Assembly: GCA_041394245.1 (NCBI GenBank)
Contig: JAWKIR010000003.1
Location: 682,001-746,000 of the forward strand
Length of the DNA stretch: 64,000 bases
Reading direction: 5' to 3'
Source: Acidimicrobiales bacterium
GTDB taxonomy: Bacteria > Actinomycetota > Acidimicrobiia > Acidimicrobiales > Aldehydirespiratoraceae
Part shown: piece after piece, positions 26,700 to 34,490 of the stretch
Position numbering within the stretch: position 1 is the stretch's first letter
How the letters are laid out: the number at the start of each line of letters is the position of its first letter
The notes under the pieces: model-generated
Databases searched by the model: none
Seen by the model: only the letters and a program-made list of their open reading frames with translations
Told to the model about the DNA's origin: nothing
Program-made: the position numbers and the translations under genes

Positions 26700-27689
26700 A
26701 TGACGACGACCATGTCGCACGACGAACTGGTGGCGGCCTTCACCGGCGGTCTCGCGCCCGTCGACCGGGTCAGCCCCTTCGAGGGATCCGACCGGCTCCG
26801 GCCCGACGGCCGACCCCGACCCGAGTTCCGGGCCGAACTCCGCCGGATCCCGAATGTGCGCAACGCGTTCCTCGTGGCGGTCGCGCTCGTCTATCCATTC
26901 GTCGCGATCGGCGCCGCGGTGGCGCTCGACCATCCGGTGGCGTGGGTGATCGCCTTCTTCGTGATGGGGGCGTACTTCCAGCGGGCCCTGACCCTGTTCC
27001 ACGAGGCCGCCCACCGGTTGCTCTTCAGCAACCGGCGACTCAACGACCTCGTCGGCGAGAAGCTGATCGGGTGGATCGCGTTCGGGACCGGTGAGGCCAA
27101 CTACCGACTCGCCCACTCCCAACACCATCGCGACGAGTTCGGCGAGCGTGAGCCCGACTTCGCCCTCTACGCCCGCTACCCGATCCCACGGGCATCGCTG
27201 CGGCGGAAACTGCTGCGCGACGCGCTCGGCGTGTCGGGATGGAAGAACGTCAAACCATCGCTCGTGGGCCTCGCCCGCAAGGGACGACGGGTGCGGGCGT
27301 TGCGCTTCCTGGGCGGGCAGGCACTCGTCTTCGTGGTCTTCGCCGTCCTCGGTCACCCTTGGCTGTTCCTGTTCCTCTGGCTGCTGCCCTGGCTCACCTA
27401 CTGGCGAGTCGCCAACCGCCTCCGCGCACTGGCCGAGCACGCGGGGATGACCCGCTCCGACGACCGCCGCCTGACCACCCACCACATCCGCCAGGGGTTC
27501 CTCTCGAAACACGTGTTCTTGTCGCAGTCCATCGGCTACCACCTCGCCCACCATGTCGACTCGGGCATCCCGATGGCCAACCTCCCGAAGCTCCAGCAGG
27601 CGCTCGAGGAGGACGGCTATGTCACCGATGCGATCACCCATCGCGGCTACTGGGCCTTCTGGCGGACTCTCACCCGACCGGACGACTGA
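26700..27689 (+). CDS. Membrane fatty acid desaturase family protein
   Basis: A 329-residue di-iron membrane protein with the three histidine boxes: HEAAH (residues 101-105), HSQHH (139-143) and HLAHH near residue 281, plus an EHAG histidine. Four transmembrane segments are placed as usual (two near residues 57-100, two near 205-235). It resembles acyl-lipid or sphingolipid-type desaturases and carotene hydroxylase relatives; it probably introduces a double bond or hydroxyl in a lipid chain at the inner membrane. The gene lies 5 bases before the PaaX-family gene, suggesting co-transcription. Confidence 0.85.
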   Translation: MTTTMSHDELVAAFTGGLAPVDRVSPFEGSDRLRPDGRPRPEFRAELRRIPNVRNAFLVAVALVYPFVAIGAAVALDHPVAWVIAFFVMGAYFQRALTLFHEAAHRLLFSNRRLNDLVGEKLIGWIAFGTGEANYRLAHSQHHRDEFGEREPDFALYARYPIPRASLRRKLLRDALGVSGWKNVKPSLVGLARKGRRVRALRFLGGQALVFVVFAVLGHPWLFLFLWLLPWLTYWRVANRLRALAEHAGMTRSDDRRLTTHHIRQGFLSKHVFLSQSIGYHLAHHVDSGIPMANLPKLQQALEEDGYVTDAITHRGYWAFWRTLTRPDD

Positions 27690-27694
27690 CCTTC

Positions 27695-28471
27695 GTGGCC
27701 GACCTCTCCGCGCGCAGCATCGTTGCGTCCACCCTGCTCGGAACGATCCCGCCGCGGCTCCCCGGCCGGTTGCTCGTGGCCTTCGCGGAGGAGTTCGGTG
27801 TCAATCCGGGCACGACGCGGGTGGCGCTCAGCCGTATGGTCGATCGGGGCGAACTGCACCGGGAGACCGACGGGCACTACGTGCTCGCCGGCCCGTTGCT
27901 CGAGCGCCAAGTCCGCCAGGAGGCCGGGCTCGCGCCCCGCGTGCGCCCCTGGTCGGGTGCCTGGGAGGTCCACGTCGTGCTGGGCGGCGCACGAGATGCA
28001 GGCGAGCGGGCCGGTTTGCGGCAGGCAGCCGCACACCTGGGCCTCCGGGAACGGCGTGAAGGGGTGTGGCTGCGCCCCGACAACCTCGATCCCGAGCGAC
28101 TTCCGTCGGCTCGCGAAGTGGTCGCGACCCAGACCGAACGCTACCTGGCGACCCCGGCCGGCGACCCCGCTGCGCTCGTCGTCGAGCTCTTCGATCTCGA
28201 GCCGTGGGCAACCGAGGCGCGCAAACACATTCGGCGCATGTCGGCGATGAGCGACCGGCTCGATGCCGGGAGTCCCGGATCGTTGGCCGACGGCTTCGCG
28301 GTCGCCGCCCACTCGCTGCGACACCTCGTGGCCGATCCCTTGCTCCCGGTCGAGCTCCACCCGCCCGAGTGGCCGGCCACGGCACTGCGCCGGAGCTACG
28401 ACGAGTACGACCGGACCTATCGACGCCACCTGTCGGCCTTCTTTCGCAGTCGATCTAGATTGGCCGGATGA
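27695..28471 (+). CDS. PaaX-family transcriptional regulator
   Basis: A 258-residue protein with a PaaX-like N-terminal winged helix: ARSIVASTLLGTIPPRLPGRLLVAFAEEFG, then GTTRVALSRMVDRGELHRETDGHYVLAG. The central and C-terminal regions (WSGAWEVHVVL, WLRPDNL, then the LRHLVADPLLPVELHP end) also fit. PaaX represses phenylacetate genes in Escherichia coli by sensing phenylacetyl-CoA; relatives sense other acyl-CoAs. Position right after a desaturase suggests control of that gene through the palindrome at 26640. GTG 27695 is the start. The stop overlaps the next gene (ATGA). Confidence 0.82.
   Translation: MADLSARSIVASTLLGTIPPRLPGRLLVAFAEEFGVNPGTTRVALSRMVDRGELHRETDGHYVLAGPLLERQVRQEAGLAPRVRPWSGAWEVHVVLGGARDAGERAGLRQAAAHLGLRERREGVWLRPDNLDPERLPSAREVVATQTERYLATPAGDPAALVVELFDLEPWATEARKHIRRMSAMSDRLDAGSPGSLADGFAVAAHSLRHLVADPLLPVELHPPEWPATALRRSYDEYDRTYRRHLSAFFRSRSRLAG
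28456..28461 (+). promoter_or_regulatory. -10 box inside the PaaX-like gene, for the MBL hydrolase
   Basis: TAGATT, 6 bases before ATG 28468; gives the downstream gene its own start in addition to read-through. Confidence 0.5.
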
Positions 28472-29181
28472 GCAACCGCTTCTACTTCCGTCAGCTGCTC
28501 TCGGGCCGCGACTTCGCCACCGGCGATCCGATGGCCGCCCAGATGGTCAATTTCGTCTACGCGATCGGTGACCGGGAGACCGGCGAGGCGCTCCTCGTCG
28601 ATCCGGCCTACGACGTCAACGGTCTCGTCGACACCATCGAGGCCGACGGCATGCGGTGCGCGGGCGTGCTCGCCACCCACTACCACCCCGATCACGTCGG
28701 CGGCTCCATGATGGGCATGAAGCTCGAAGGTGTCGCCGAGTTGATGGAACGGGTCGAGGTTCCGATCCACGTGCAAGCGGCCGAGGCCGAGTTCGTCCAG
28801 AAGGTGACCGGGCTGTCCGACGCCGCCCTCGTCCGGCACCGCAGCGGCGACAAGGTGTCGGTGGGAGCCGTGGAGATCGAGCTGATCCACACGCCGGGAC
28901 ACACGCCGGGGAGTCAGTGCTTCCTGGTCGACGGTCGCCTCGTCGCCGGCGACACCCTCTTCCTCGACGGGTGTGGCCGCACCGACCTACCGGGCGCTGA
29001 TCCCGCCGAGATGTACGAGAGCCTCACCCAGCGGCTCGCGCGGGTCCCCGACGAGGCGGTGCTCTATCCAGGCCACCAGTACTCGATCGAGTCGTCGGCG
29101 ACGATGGGCATCACCCGCGAACGCAACATGGTGTTCCGGCCGAAGAGCCGGGAGCAGTGGCTGGCGGTCTTCGGGGGCTGA
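28468..29181 (+). CDS. MBL-fold hydrolase, glyoxalase II / persulfide dioxygenase-like
   Basis: The 237-residue protein has the metal motif THYHPDHVGG, the second-site HTPGHTPGSQC, GDTLFLDGCGRTDLPG and YPGHQY. The GCGRTD block is typical of the branch that contains ETHE1 persulfide dioxygenases and some glyoxalases. It may act on a thioester or on a thiol persulfide; the residues seen do not decide between them. It overlaps the PaaX-family gene by 4 bp. An unpaired insertion (residues 84-100, EGVAELMERVEVPIH region) is seen near the active-site loop. Confidence 0.75.
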   Translation: MSNRFYFRQLLSGRDFATGDPMAAQMVNFVYAIGDRETGEALLVDPAYDVNGLVDTIEADGMRCAGVLATHYHPDHVGGSMMGMKLEGVAELMERVEVPIHVQAAEAEFVQKVTGLSDAALVRHRSGDKVSVGAVEIELIHTPGHTPGSQCFLVDGRLVAGDTLFLDGCGRTDLPGADPAEMYESLTQRLARVPDEAVLYPGHQYSIESSATMGITRERNMVFRPKSREQWLAVFGG

Positions 29182-29184
29182 GTC

Positions 29185-29934
29185 TCAGCCCGCCGCCTCC
29201 TGCTGCCACATGTGCATGCAGTTGTCGCAGCTGTAGAACTCGGTCTGGCTGAAACGGTCGAAGAGGTCGCGATGGGCGAGGCCCATGCACTTCGGGCAGG
29301 TCGCGGTGGGGCGGCCTTCGTCGCGCAGGTCGATCTCCGGTCCGGTCGGGTTGCGGATCGACGCCGACTCGAACACGCCCGTGTCGGGGACGGTCGCGTC
29401 ATCGGGTACGTCCGATGTCGTCGGGGCCTCGCTCGTGAGCGGCACCATCGAGAGCCGGCTCAGGGGCCGCCGCGTGGCCGGAGCGGGTTCCGGGGGGGCG
29501 ACCTGCGCCTGCCGAACCGTCGGAGCGACCTCCGCGACGAGCGTGTGGCGGGATCGACGACCGAACGGCCAGCGGGAGGGTTCCGGCTCCGACTCGTCGT
29601 AGAGGTCCGACACCTCGTGGGCGTCGCCGAGCTGGCCCCTGATGGTCGCCAGTGCCTTGGCCGGATCGGCCACTGACGCGCCGAGTGTGTCGCGTTCGAA
29701 CTCGCGGAGATCGAGGACGCCGTCCTTGTCGAGTACGAAGTCATCGACCCGTTCCGCGTCGGTCGTCGTGCGTTCGATCGCGGCATTGCGCAGCCGATGA
29801 GCCAAGGGTTCGTTCGTCTGATCCCGCTTCTCCACCACGTTCTCCTCCGCGTCTTCCTCCACCGCGCTGCCGTCGACGACATGGTTCGTCGTCACGTTCG
29901 CCTCGGTCGGGTGGGCCGCACCCGCAATGGTCAC
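29185..29934 (-). CDS. Hypothetical protein with C-terminal zinc ribbon
   Basis: A 249-residue, mostly charged and low-complexity protein. The only clear domain is at the end: CPKCMGLAHRDLFDRF, then YSCDNCMHMW, a CxxC...CxxC ribbon. Before it lies a Pro/Ala/Thr-rich disordered region. The N-terminal part has EF-hand-like LDKDGVLDLREFERD, which may be coincidental. GTG 29934 is the proposed start; GTG 29895 is an alternative. It is convergent with the MBL gene (3 bases between stops). No function can be assigned. Confidence 0.6.
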   Translation of the reverse strand: MTIAGAAHPTEANVTTNHVVDGSAVEEDAEENVVEKRDQTNEPLAHRLRNAAIERTTTDAERVDDFVLDKDGVLDLREFERDTLGASVADPAKALATIRGQLGDAHEVSDLYDESEPEPSRWPFGRRSRHTLVAEVAPTVRQAQVAPPEPAPATRRPLSRLSMVPLTSEAPTTSDVPDDATVPDTGVFESASIRNPTGPEIDLRDEGRPTATCPKCMGLAHRDLFDRFSQTEFYSCDNCMHMWQQEAAG

Positions 29935-29974
29935 GCTAGGAAGCGCGTCCCCCGCGGGGCATGAGTCGATCGAC

Positions 29975-30604
29975 CTATTTCCGGGCGAGTTCGGCCAGCT
30001 CGGAGGCCGTCCACCCCTCGGCGACGCCGGGCGCGGCCAGCAGCGCGTCGACGATCTCGTCGACGGGGCTGCTGTGCACCTCCAGCAGCCCCCGCAGGAT
30101 CGTGCCGACATAGGCAGCCGAGGGCGGGTTGGTGCGTCGATCCGTCAGCGGAGCAGACGACGTGAACGTCACGACAGGGATGTCGTGCGCCGATTCGAGG
30201 CGGAGGACCCCGCCGTAGGCACCGCCGCCGAGCGCTGTCACCATTCCCGGGGTCAGCGAGTCGACCTGAATCGGTGCCGACGCGCGCCGGTTCTCCTGGG
30301 CGACGACGTCGTCGAACTGCCCCTTGGTGATCAGGTAGCGCCGCCCGGGGGCGGGGACACCTCCGTCGTGATCGAGGAATGCGACGCCACCACCTCCCCA
30401 CTTCGCGCTGTCGCCGAGGAAGCGGACCCCCGTGGGGAACCAGCAGGCCTCGCTGTCCCGCGGCGGCCGGGGATCGCGTGCTCCGGGTTCGGATCGTGTC
30501 GCCCCGCGGGCGCGGCCGCCCGTCAGGTAGGCCTCGAATCGGGCCGCCAGGCAGTTCGAGCCGTAGGCGGCGTACCAGATGAGGTCATCGTCGGACTGCG
30601 CCAC
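29975..30604 (-). CDS. Gamma-glutamylcyclotransferase-like protein of unknown function
   Basis: A 209-residue protein. The start IWYAAYGSN resembles the [FY]-x-YGSN loop that binds substrate in gamma-glutamylcyclotransferase folds, and the order of strands fits (ACWFPTGVRFLG, KWGGGGVAFLDHDGG, GRRYLITKGQFDDVV). I cannot find the catalytic glutamate with confidence. GTG 30604 is the start, 8 bases from a TAGCCT box. Upstream, divergently, lies the coiled-coil protein gene. Confidence 0.55.
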   Translation of the reverse strand: MAQSDDDLIWYAAYGSNCLAARFEAYLTGGRARGATRSEPGARDPRPPRDSEACWFPTGVRFLGDSAKWGGGGVAFLDHDGGVPAPGRRYLITKGQFDDVVAQENRRASAPIQVDSLTPGMVTALGGGAYGGVLRLESAHDIPVVTFTSSAPLTDRRTNPPSAAYVGTILRGLLEVHSSPVDEIVDALLAAPGVAEGWTASELAELARK

Positions 30605-30612
30605 GGGTCAGA

Positions 30613-30618
30613 AGGCTA
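30613..30618 (-). promoter_or_regulatory. Leaderless -10 box of the GGCT-like gene
   Basis: TAGCCT on the minus strand, 8 bases from GTG 30604. Confidence 0.5.
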
Positions 30619-30736
30619 GGGGCGGCCTGCGATCGGCCCGACGACCCTGGTCCCCAGACCTCAAGACCGCCCGACGGAGGCCGATTGTGCTGGTGGAGCC
30701 GCGCTCGCGGACCACTCGCACCCCAGAGGACCACGC

Positions 30737-31867
30737 ATGACGGAGCATCACGAATCGACCTCGGCACCGACTGCTCGCGAACAGGAGCTCGAGCTGGAGG
30801 TCGCTCGACTGAAGGCCGAACTCGAGACGCTGCGGGGCGATGACCCGACCGCGGTCACCTCGCGATTCCTGACGATGGCGGCCGAGACCGTCGACCGTGC
30901 CGTCGCCGACGCTCGCCGCGAGGCCGACGAGATCGTCGAGGAGATCAGCGCCGAGGCCGAGGCCCGCCGCGACGAGGCGACTCGCGTTGCCGCCGAAGCC
31001 GAGGCCATGGCCGAGCAGCTGCTCGCCGACGCCGACCGTGCCCAGGAGGCGGTCGAGGAGGCGACCGAGAAGGCCGCCGCCATCACCGCGGAAGCCGAAC
31101 GCGAAGCCGAGGCGATCGTCGCCGCGGAACGCGAGAAGATCGCCCTGGAAGTCGAAGCCGTTGCAGAGATTCGTCTCGCGCTCGACGAAGAACGCGCCGC
31201 CCTCGACGGCTACCACGAGTCGCTGCGACGCCGCGTGGAGGAGCTCGCGAACTCGATGGTGTCGTTCATGCACACCGAGCTTCCCGCCGGCGACCTCAAG
31301 GTTCTGGGTGAGGGTGAGGGTGAGGGTGACGGCGAGGGCGAGCACGAGCACTCGGGCTTCGATGCCGACGACGATCCCCTCGACACCCCGGCGCCCGTCG
31401 CCGAGGAACCGGTCGCAGCGGTGACCGATCCCTGGCTCGAGATGCTCGAAGGCGCCATCCCCGAAGAGGACCGAATCGTGGACGTACCCGAGACCGCCGT
31501 CGATGAGGTACCCGTGGGCCCGCTCTCCGTCTTCGGTGGCGTGCCGGTGATCGAGACCGTGTCCGACGAGACCGTGTCCGAGGAGAAGCGCCCCAGCGGC
31601 GGCCTGTTCTCACGGATCCGTTCGCGGGAAACCACCGTCGTCGGTTTCGACGACCTCGCCGCCGATGACGAGACCGACGAAGAGACCGATGACGTCGGTC
31701 TCTTCGGATCGCTCGGCCCCCGTCTCATCGAGCAGACCCGGCCGGACACCCTGGCCGAGGCGCTCGAGACCGAGGACATCGACGATCAGGCGTTCCGGCA
31801 GTTCCTCGACGGCGACGACGCCCCCGATCCGAGTCGCGACTGGTTGCTGCGGCCTGAGCAGAGCTGA
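30737..31867 (+). CDS. Coiled-coil protein of DivIVA-like composition
   Basis: The 376-residue protein is a long Ala/Glu/Arg coiled coil (residues of about 15-175), then a disordered acidic half with a GEGEGEGDGEGEHEH tract (residues near 193-207). The end is also acidic and ends LLRPEQS. It resembles septum-site or polar scaffold proteins such as Wag31, but the DivIVA N-terminal motif is absent. GAGG at 30727-30730 gives a weak ribosome site before ATG 30737. It precedes the GGDEF-EAL gene by 18 bp, which could indicate polar localisation of the signalling protein (inference). Confidence 0.6.
   Translation: MTEHHESTSAPTAREQELELEVARLKAELETLRGDDPTAVTSRFLTMAAETVDRAVADARREADEIVEEISAEAEARRDEATRVAAEAEAMAEQLLADADRAQEAVEEATEKAAAITAEAEREAEAIVAAEREKIALEVEAVAEIRLALDEERAALDGYHESLRRRVEELANSMVSFMHTELPAGDLKVLGEGEGEGDGEGEHEHSGFDADDDPLDTPAPVAEEPVAAVTDPWLEMLEGAIPEEDRIVDVPETAVDEVPVGPLSVFGGVPVIETVSDETVSEEKRPSGGLFSRIRSRETTVVGFDDLAADDETDEETDDVGLFGSLGPRLIEQTRPDTLAEALETEDIDDQAFRQFLDGDDAPDPSRDWLLRPEQS
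31309..31350 (+). repeat. Simple GAGGGT/GAGCAC repeat in coding sequence
   Basis: Short hexamer-like units (GAGGGT and variants) encode Gly-Glu pairs in the middle of the coiled-coil protein. It stays in frame, and slippage would change length by two residues per unit. Confidence 0.6.
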
Positions 31868-31885
31868 CGGCCATTGTTCAGCGCG

Positions 31886-34453
31886 ATGCTCCGGGGACAC
31901 CCGGCTGATTCGACGTCCGACGTCGACGCGCTGATCGAGCAGTGGACGCACGACAAGACGGCGGTTCGTGACCGCACGTTGGAACTGATCCGCGTCGCCC
32001 ATTTCGTGATGGGCCCGTTGGTCGTGGCCGGTCTGGTTCTCTCGCGGCCGGCCGGGCACGTGATGGTGGCGTCGGCCATCTATCTGCTCGGGATGGTCGC
32101 CGTCCTGCTCGTCGCCGACCGGCGGCACCAGGCCGCGATGCTGGGGGCATTCGATCTGCTCCTCATCAGCTATGTCAGCGCGTCGGACCCCGCGGCGTGG
32201 GTCGCGCTGCTGGTGCCGATGGTCTCCGCGGTCACCATCGGCTGGTTGGTGTCGCCCCGTGCGAGTTGGATCCTGTGCGGGATCGGGTGCGGCGGCATGT
32301 CCATCGCAGCGTTCATCGCCCACCCGCCGGGCGGCGTCTACGCCATTGCGGTGATGGTCGCCACCACCGCGTCGATGAACTCCAACAACCTGAAGATCCT
32401 GGGCGAAGGTCGCGACAGTCTCCTGCGGGTGGCCGACCTGGTCGATTCGCTGCCGGTCATCGTGTGGGAAGCGGAGATGGCGACCTTCGATCTCACGCGG
32501 GCCGTCGGCCGCGTCGAGGACCTCCTGGGATTCGCGGTCACCGACTGGCGAAGCCTGCCGGTCGCGCAGCGGGTTCACCCTGCGGACCTCCACCGGTATG
32601 TCGCCGATCTCGCTGCCATCGATGGGCCGGCGGTTCGTGAGGTCCGCCTGCGTTGTGCGGACGGTTCGTCACTTCGGGTGCGAGAGGTCGTGCGGTCGGT
32701 CGAAGTCGCCGATCGTCGCTATCTCCGGGGCGTGATCCTCGACATCGCCGAAGAAGCCGCCGCTCGTGAAGAAGTCGACCGGCTGGCCGCGGTGGTCGCC
32801 CACCAGGCCGAGCCACTGCTGGTTCTCGCGCCGAGGTCGACACCCGAAGAGGAACCTGCGGTGTTGCAGGTCAACCCTGCCTTCGCCGCACTCGCCGGGA
32901 TCGGTGCTGCCGATGCGGTGGGGAGAACCCTGACCGGGATCGCGCCGTGGCTGCCGGTGACGATTCGCGCCGATCTCGACGACGTCCATCTGACCGGACG
33001 CGTGGCCGATCGTGACGACGTCGACATTGCGACCCCCGAGGGCATTCGCACCTTCGACTACGAGATGGTCGCACTTCCCGACGGTGCCATCGGCGTGCAG
33101 TTCACCGACGTCACCGATCGGAGGCGAGCGACGGAGCTGATCCGTCATCAGGCGTTCCACGACCACCTGACCGGGTTGCCGAATCGCTCCCTGCTCTTCG
33201 ATCGGCTCACCCAGGCACTGGCGGTCCTACAGCGCGATGGCACCAGCGTCGGGCTGCTCCTGTTGGATCTCAACCAGTTCAAGGAGATCAACGACACGCT
33301 GGGCCACGGCCACGGCGACGAACTCCTCACGACGATCGGGAGTCGGCTGAGCAACCTCATGCGCGAGGTCGACACCGTTGCCCGACTCGGCGGTGACGAG
33401 TTCGCCGTCGTCATCGGCGGTGCGACCGAGGCGGATCTGTTCGAGGTCGCGCACAGGGTCGCGGACGCCGTCAAGCAACCGGTGCGACTCGGTGGCATCG
33501 GCGTCGAAGTCACCGCCTCGATCGGTGGGGTGATCGCGCCGACGCACGGCACCGACGCCGAGGTCCTCCTCCAACGGGCCGACATCGCGATGTACGACTC
33601 GAAGCGCTCGGGGGTGCCGTACCGGCTCTACGCCAGAGACGACGACCGACACTCACTCGACCGCCTCACCCTGATGGGTGAGCTTCGCCATCTCCTCGAC
33701 GGCGGGCTCCGCGTCTGGTTCCAGCCGAAGGTCGACCTGCGCACCGGAACGGTGCGAGAGATGGAAGCACTGGCCCGCTGGGAGCATCCGCGGCTCGGTC
33801 TCCTCGGCCCCAACCAGTTCATCGAGTTGTGTGAGGTTTCGGGCCTGGTCGGCGACCTCACGTTCGCGGTGCTCGATCACGCGCTCGAGACGATCCGGGA
33901 CTGGCCGGGCCAGCGGGTCGCGGTCAACGTGCCGGTGCGCAACCTGTACGACCGGAACCTGCCGCAAGCGGTCGCCGATCGACTCGAGTCGGCCGGTGTC
34001 GCCGCCGAGCGGCTCATCCTCGAGATCACCGAGCGCGAGATCATGGAGGACCACCGGGCGATCGTCGACGTGCTCGAGGCCTTCCACGAGCAGGGTGTCC
34101 GCATCTCCATCGACGACTTCGGCACCGGCTTCTCGTCGTTGACCCATCTGCGCAAGCTCCCGATCCACGAGATCAAGATCGACCAGTCGTTCGTCTCGGG
34201 CATGCTCGACCGCGAGAACGACTACATCATCGCCCGGTCCATCATCGACCTCGCCCACAACCTCGGTCACCGGGTCGTGGCCGAAGGGGTGGAGGACACT
34301 GCGACCCTGGAGCTGCTCCGGAGCCTCGGGTGCGACTTCGCGCAGGGCTTCCTGTTCGCACGACCCGGCCCGCCGGAGCGCATCCGCCGCCAGATCGAGA
34401 GCGGTCCGGCCCTCGATCACGAGGGCGTACTGGCCTGGAACGTGCATCGCTGA
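31886..34453 (+). CDS. Membrane GGDEF-EAL protein with PAS-type sensor
   Basis: The 855-residue protein starts with several hydrophobic helices (residues of about 28-155). A PAS-like region follows (DLVDSLPVIVWEAEMA ... LLGFAVTDWRSLPVAQRVHPADL), then a second PAS fold. The GGDEF domain has RLGGDEFAVVIGG near residue 501, with DLNQFKEINDTLGHGHGD before it. The EAL domain has EMEALARWEHP near residue 627, and the DDFGTGFSSLTHLR and EGVEDTATL motifs expected of active phosphodiesterases. It probably makes and breaks cyclic-di-GMP, and in many relatives only one activity works. Start: ATG 31886; TTG 31874 is also open. Confidence 0.88.
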   Translation: MLRGHPADSTSDVDALIEQWTHDKTAVRDRTLELIRVAHFVMGPLVVAGLVLSRPAGHVMVASAIYLLGMVAVLLVADRRHQAAMLGAFDLLLISYVSASDPAAWVALLVPMVSAVTIGWLVSPRASWILCGIGCGGMSIAAFIAHPPGGVYAIAVMVATTASMNSNNLKILGEGRDSLLRVADLVDSLPVIVWEAEMATFDLTRAVGRVEDLLGFAVTDWRSLPVAQRVHPADLHRYVADLAAIDGPAVREVRLRCADGSSLRVREVVRSVEVADRRYLRGVILDIAEEAAAREEVDRLAAVVAHQAEPLLVLAPRSTPEEEPAVLQVNPAFAALAGIGAADAVGRTLTGIAPWLPVTIRADLDDVHLTGRVADRDDVDIATPEGIRTFDYEMVALPDGAIGVQFTDVTDRRRATELIRHQAFHDHLTGLPNRSLLFDRLTQALAVLQRDGTSVGLLLLDLNQFKEINDTLGHGHGDELLTTIGSRLSNLMREVDTVARLGGDEFAVVIGGATEADLFEVAHRVADAVKQPVRLGGIGVEVTASIGGVIAPTHGTDAEVLLQRADIAMYDSKRSGVPYRLYARDDDRHSLDRLTLMGELRHLLDGGLRVWFQPKVDLRTGTVREMEALARWEHPRLGLLGPNQFIELCEVSGLVGDLTFAVLDHALETIRDWPGQRVAVNVPVRNLYDRNLPQAVADRLESAGVAAERLILEITEREIMEDHRAIVDVLEAFHEQGVRISIDDFGTGFSSLTHLRKLPIHEIKIDQSFVSGMLDRENDYIIARSIIDLAHNLGHRVVAEGVEDTATLELLRSLGCDFAQGFLFARPGPPERIRRQIESGPALDHEGVLAWNVHR

Positions 34454-34475
34454 CAGCCCGTCACGCGACGAGCCG

Positions 34476-34481
34476 TAGACT
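34476..34481 (+). promoter_or_regulatory. -10 box of the acyltransferase-glycosyltransferase gene
   Basis: TAGACT, 9 bases before ATG 34491. Confidence 0.5.
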
Positions 34482-34490
34482 CTGCGGCTG

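Noticed and set aside
29740..29780. EF-hand in the zinc-ribbon protein
   Set aside because: A single DKDGVLDLREFE match without a second hand is weak evidence of calcium binding.
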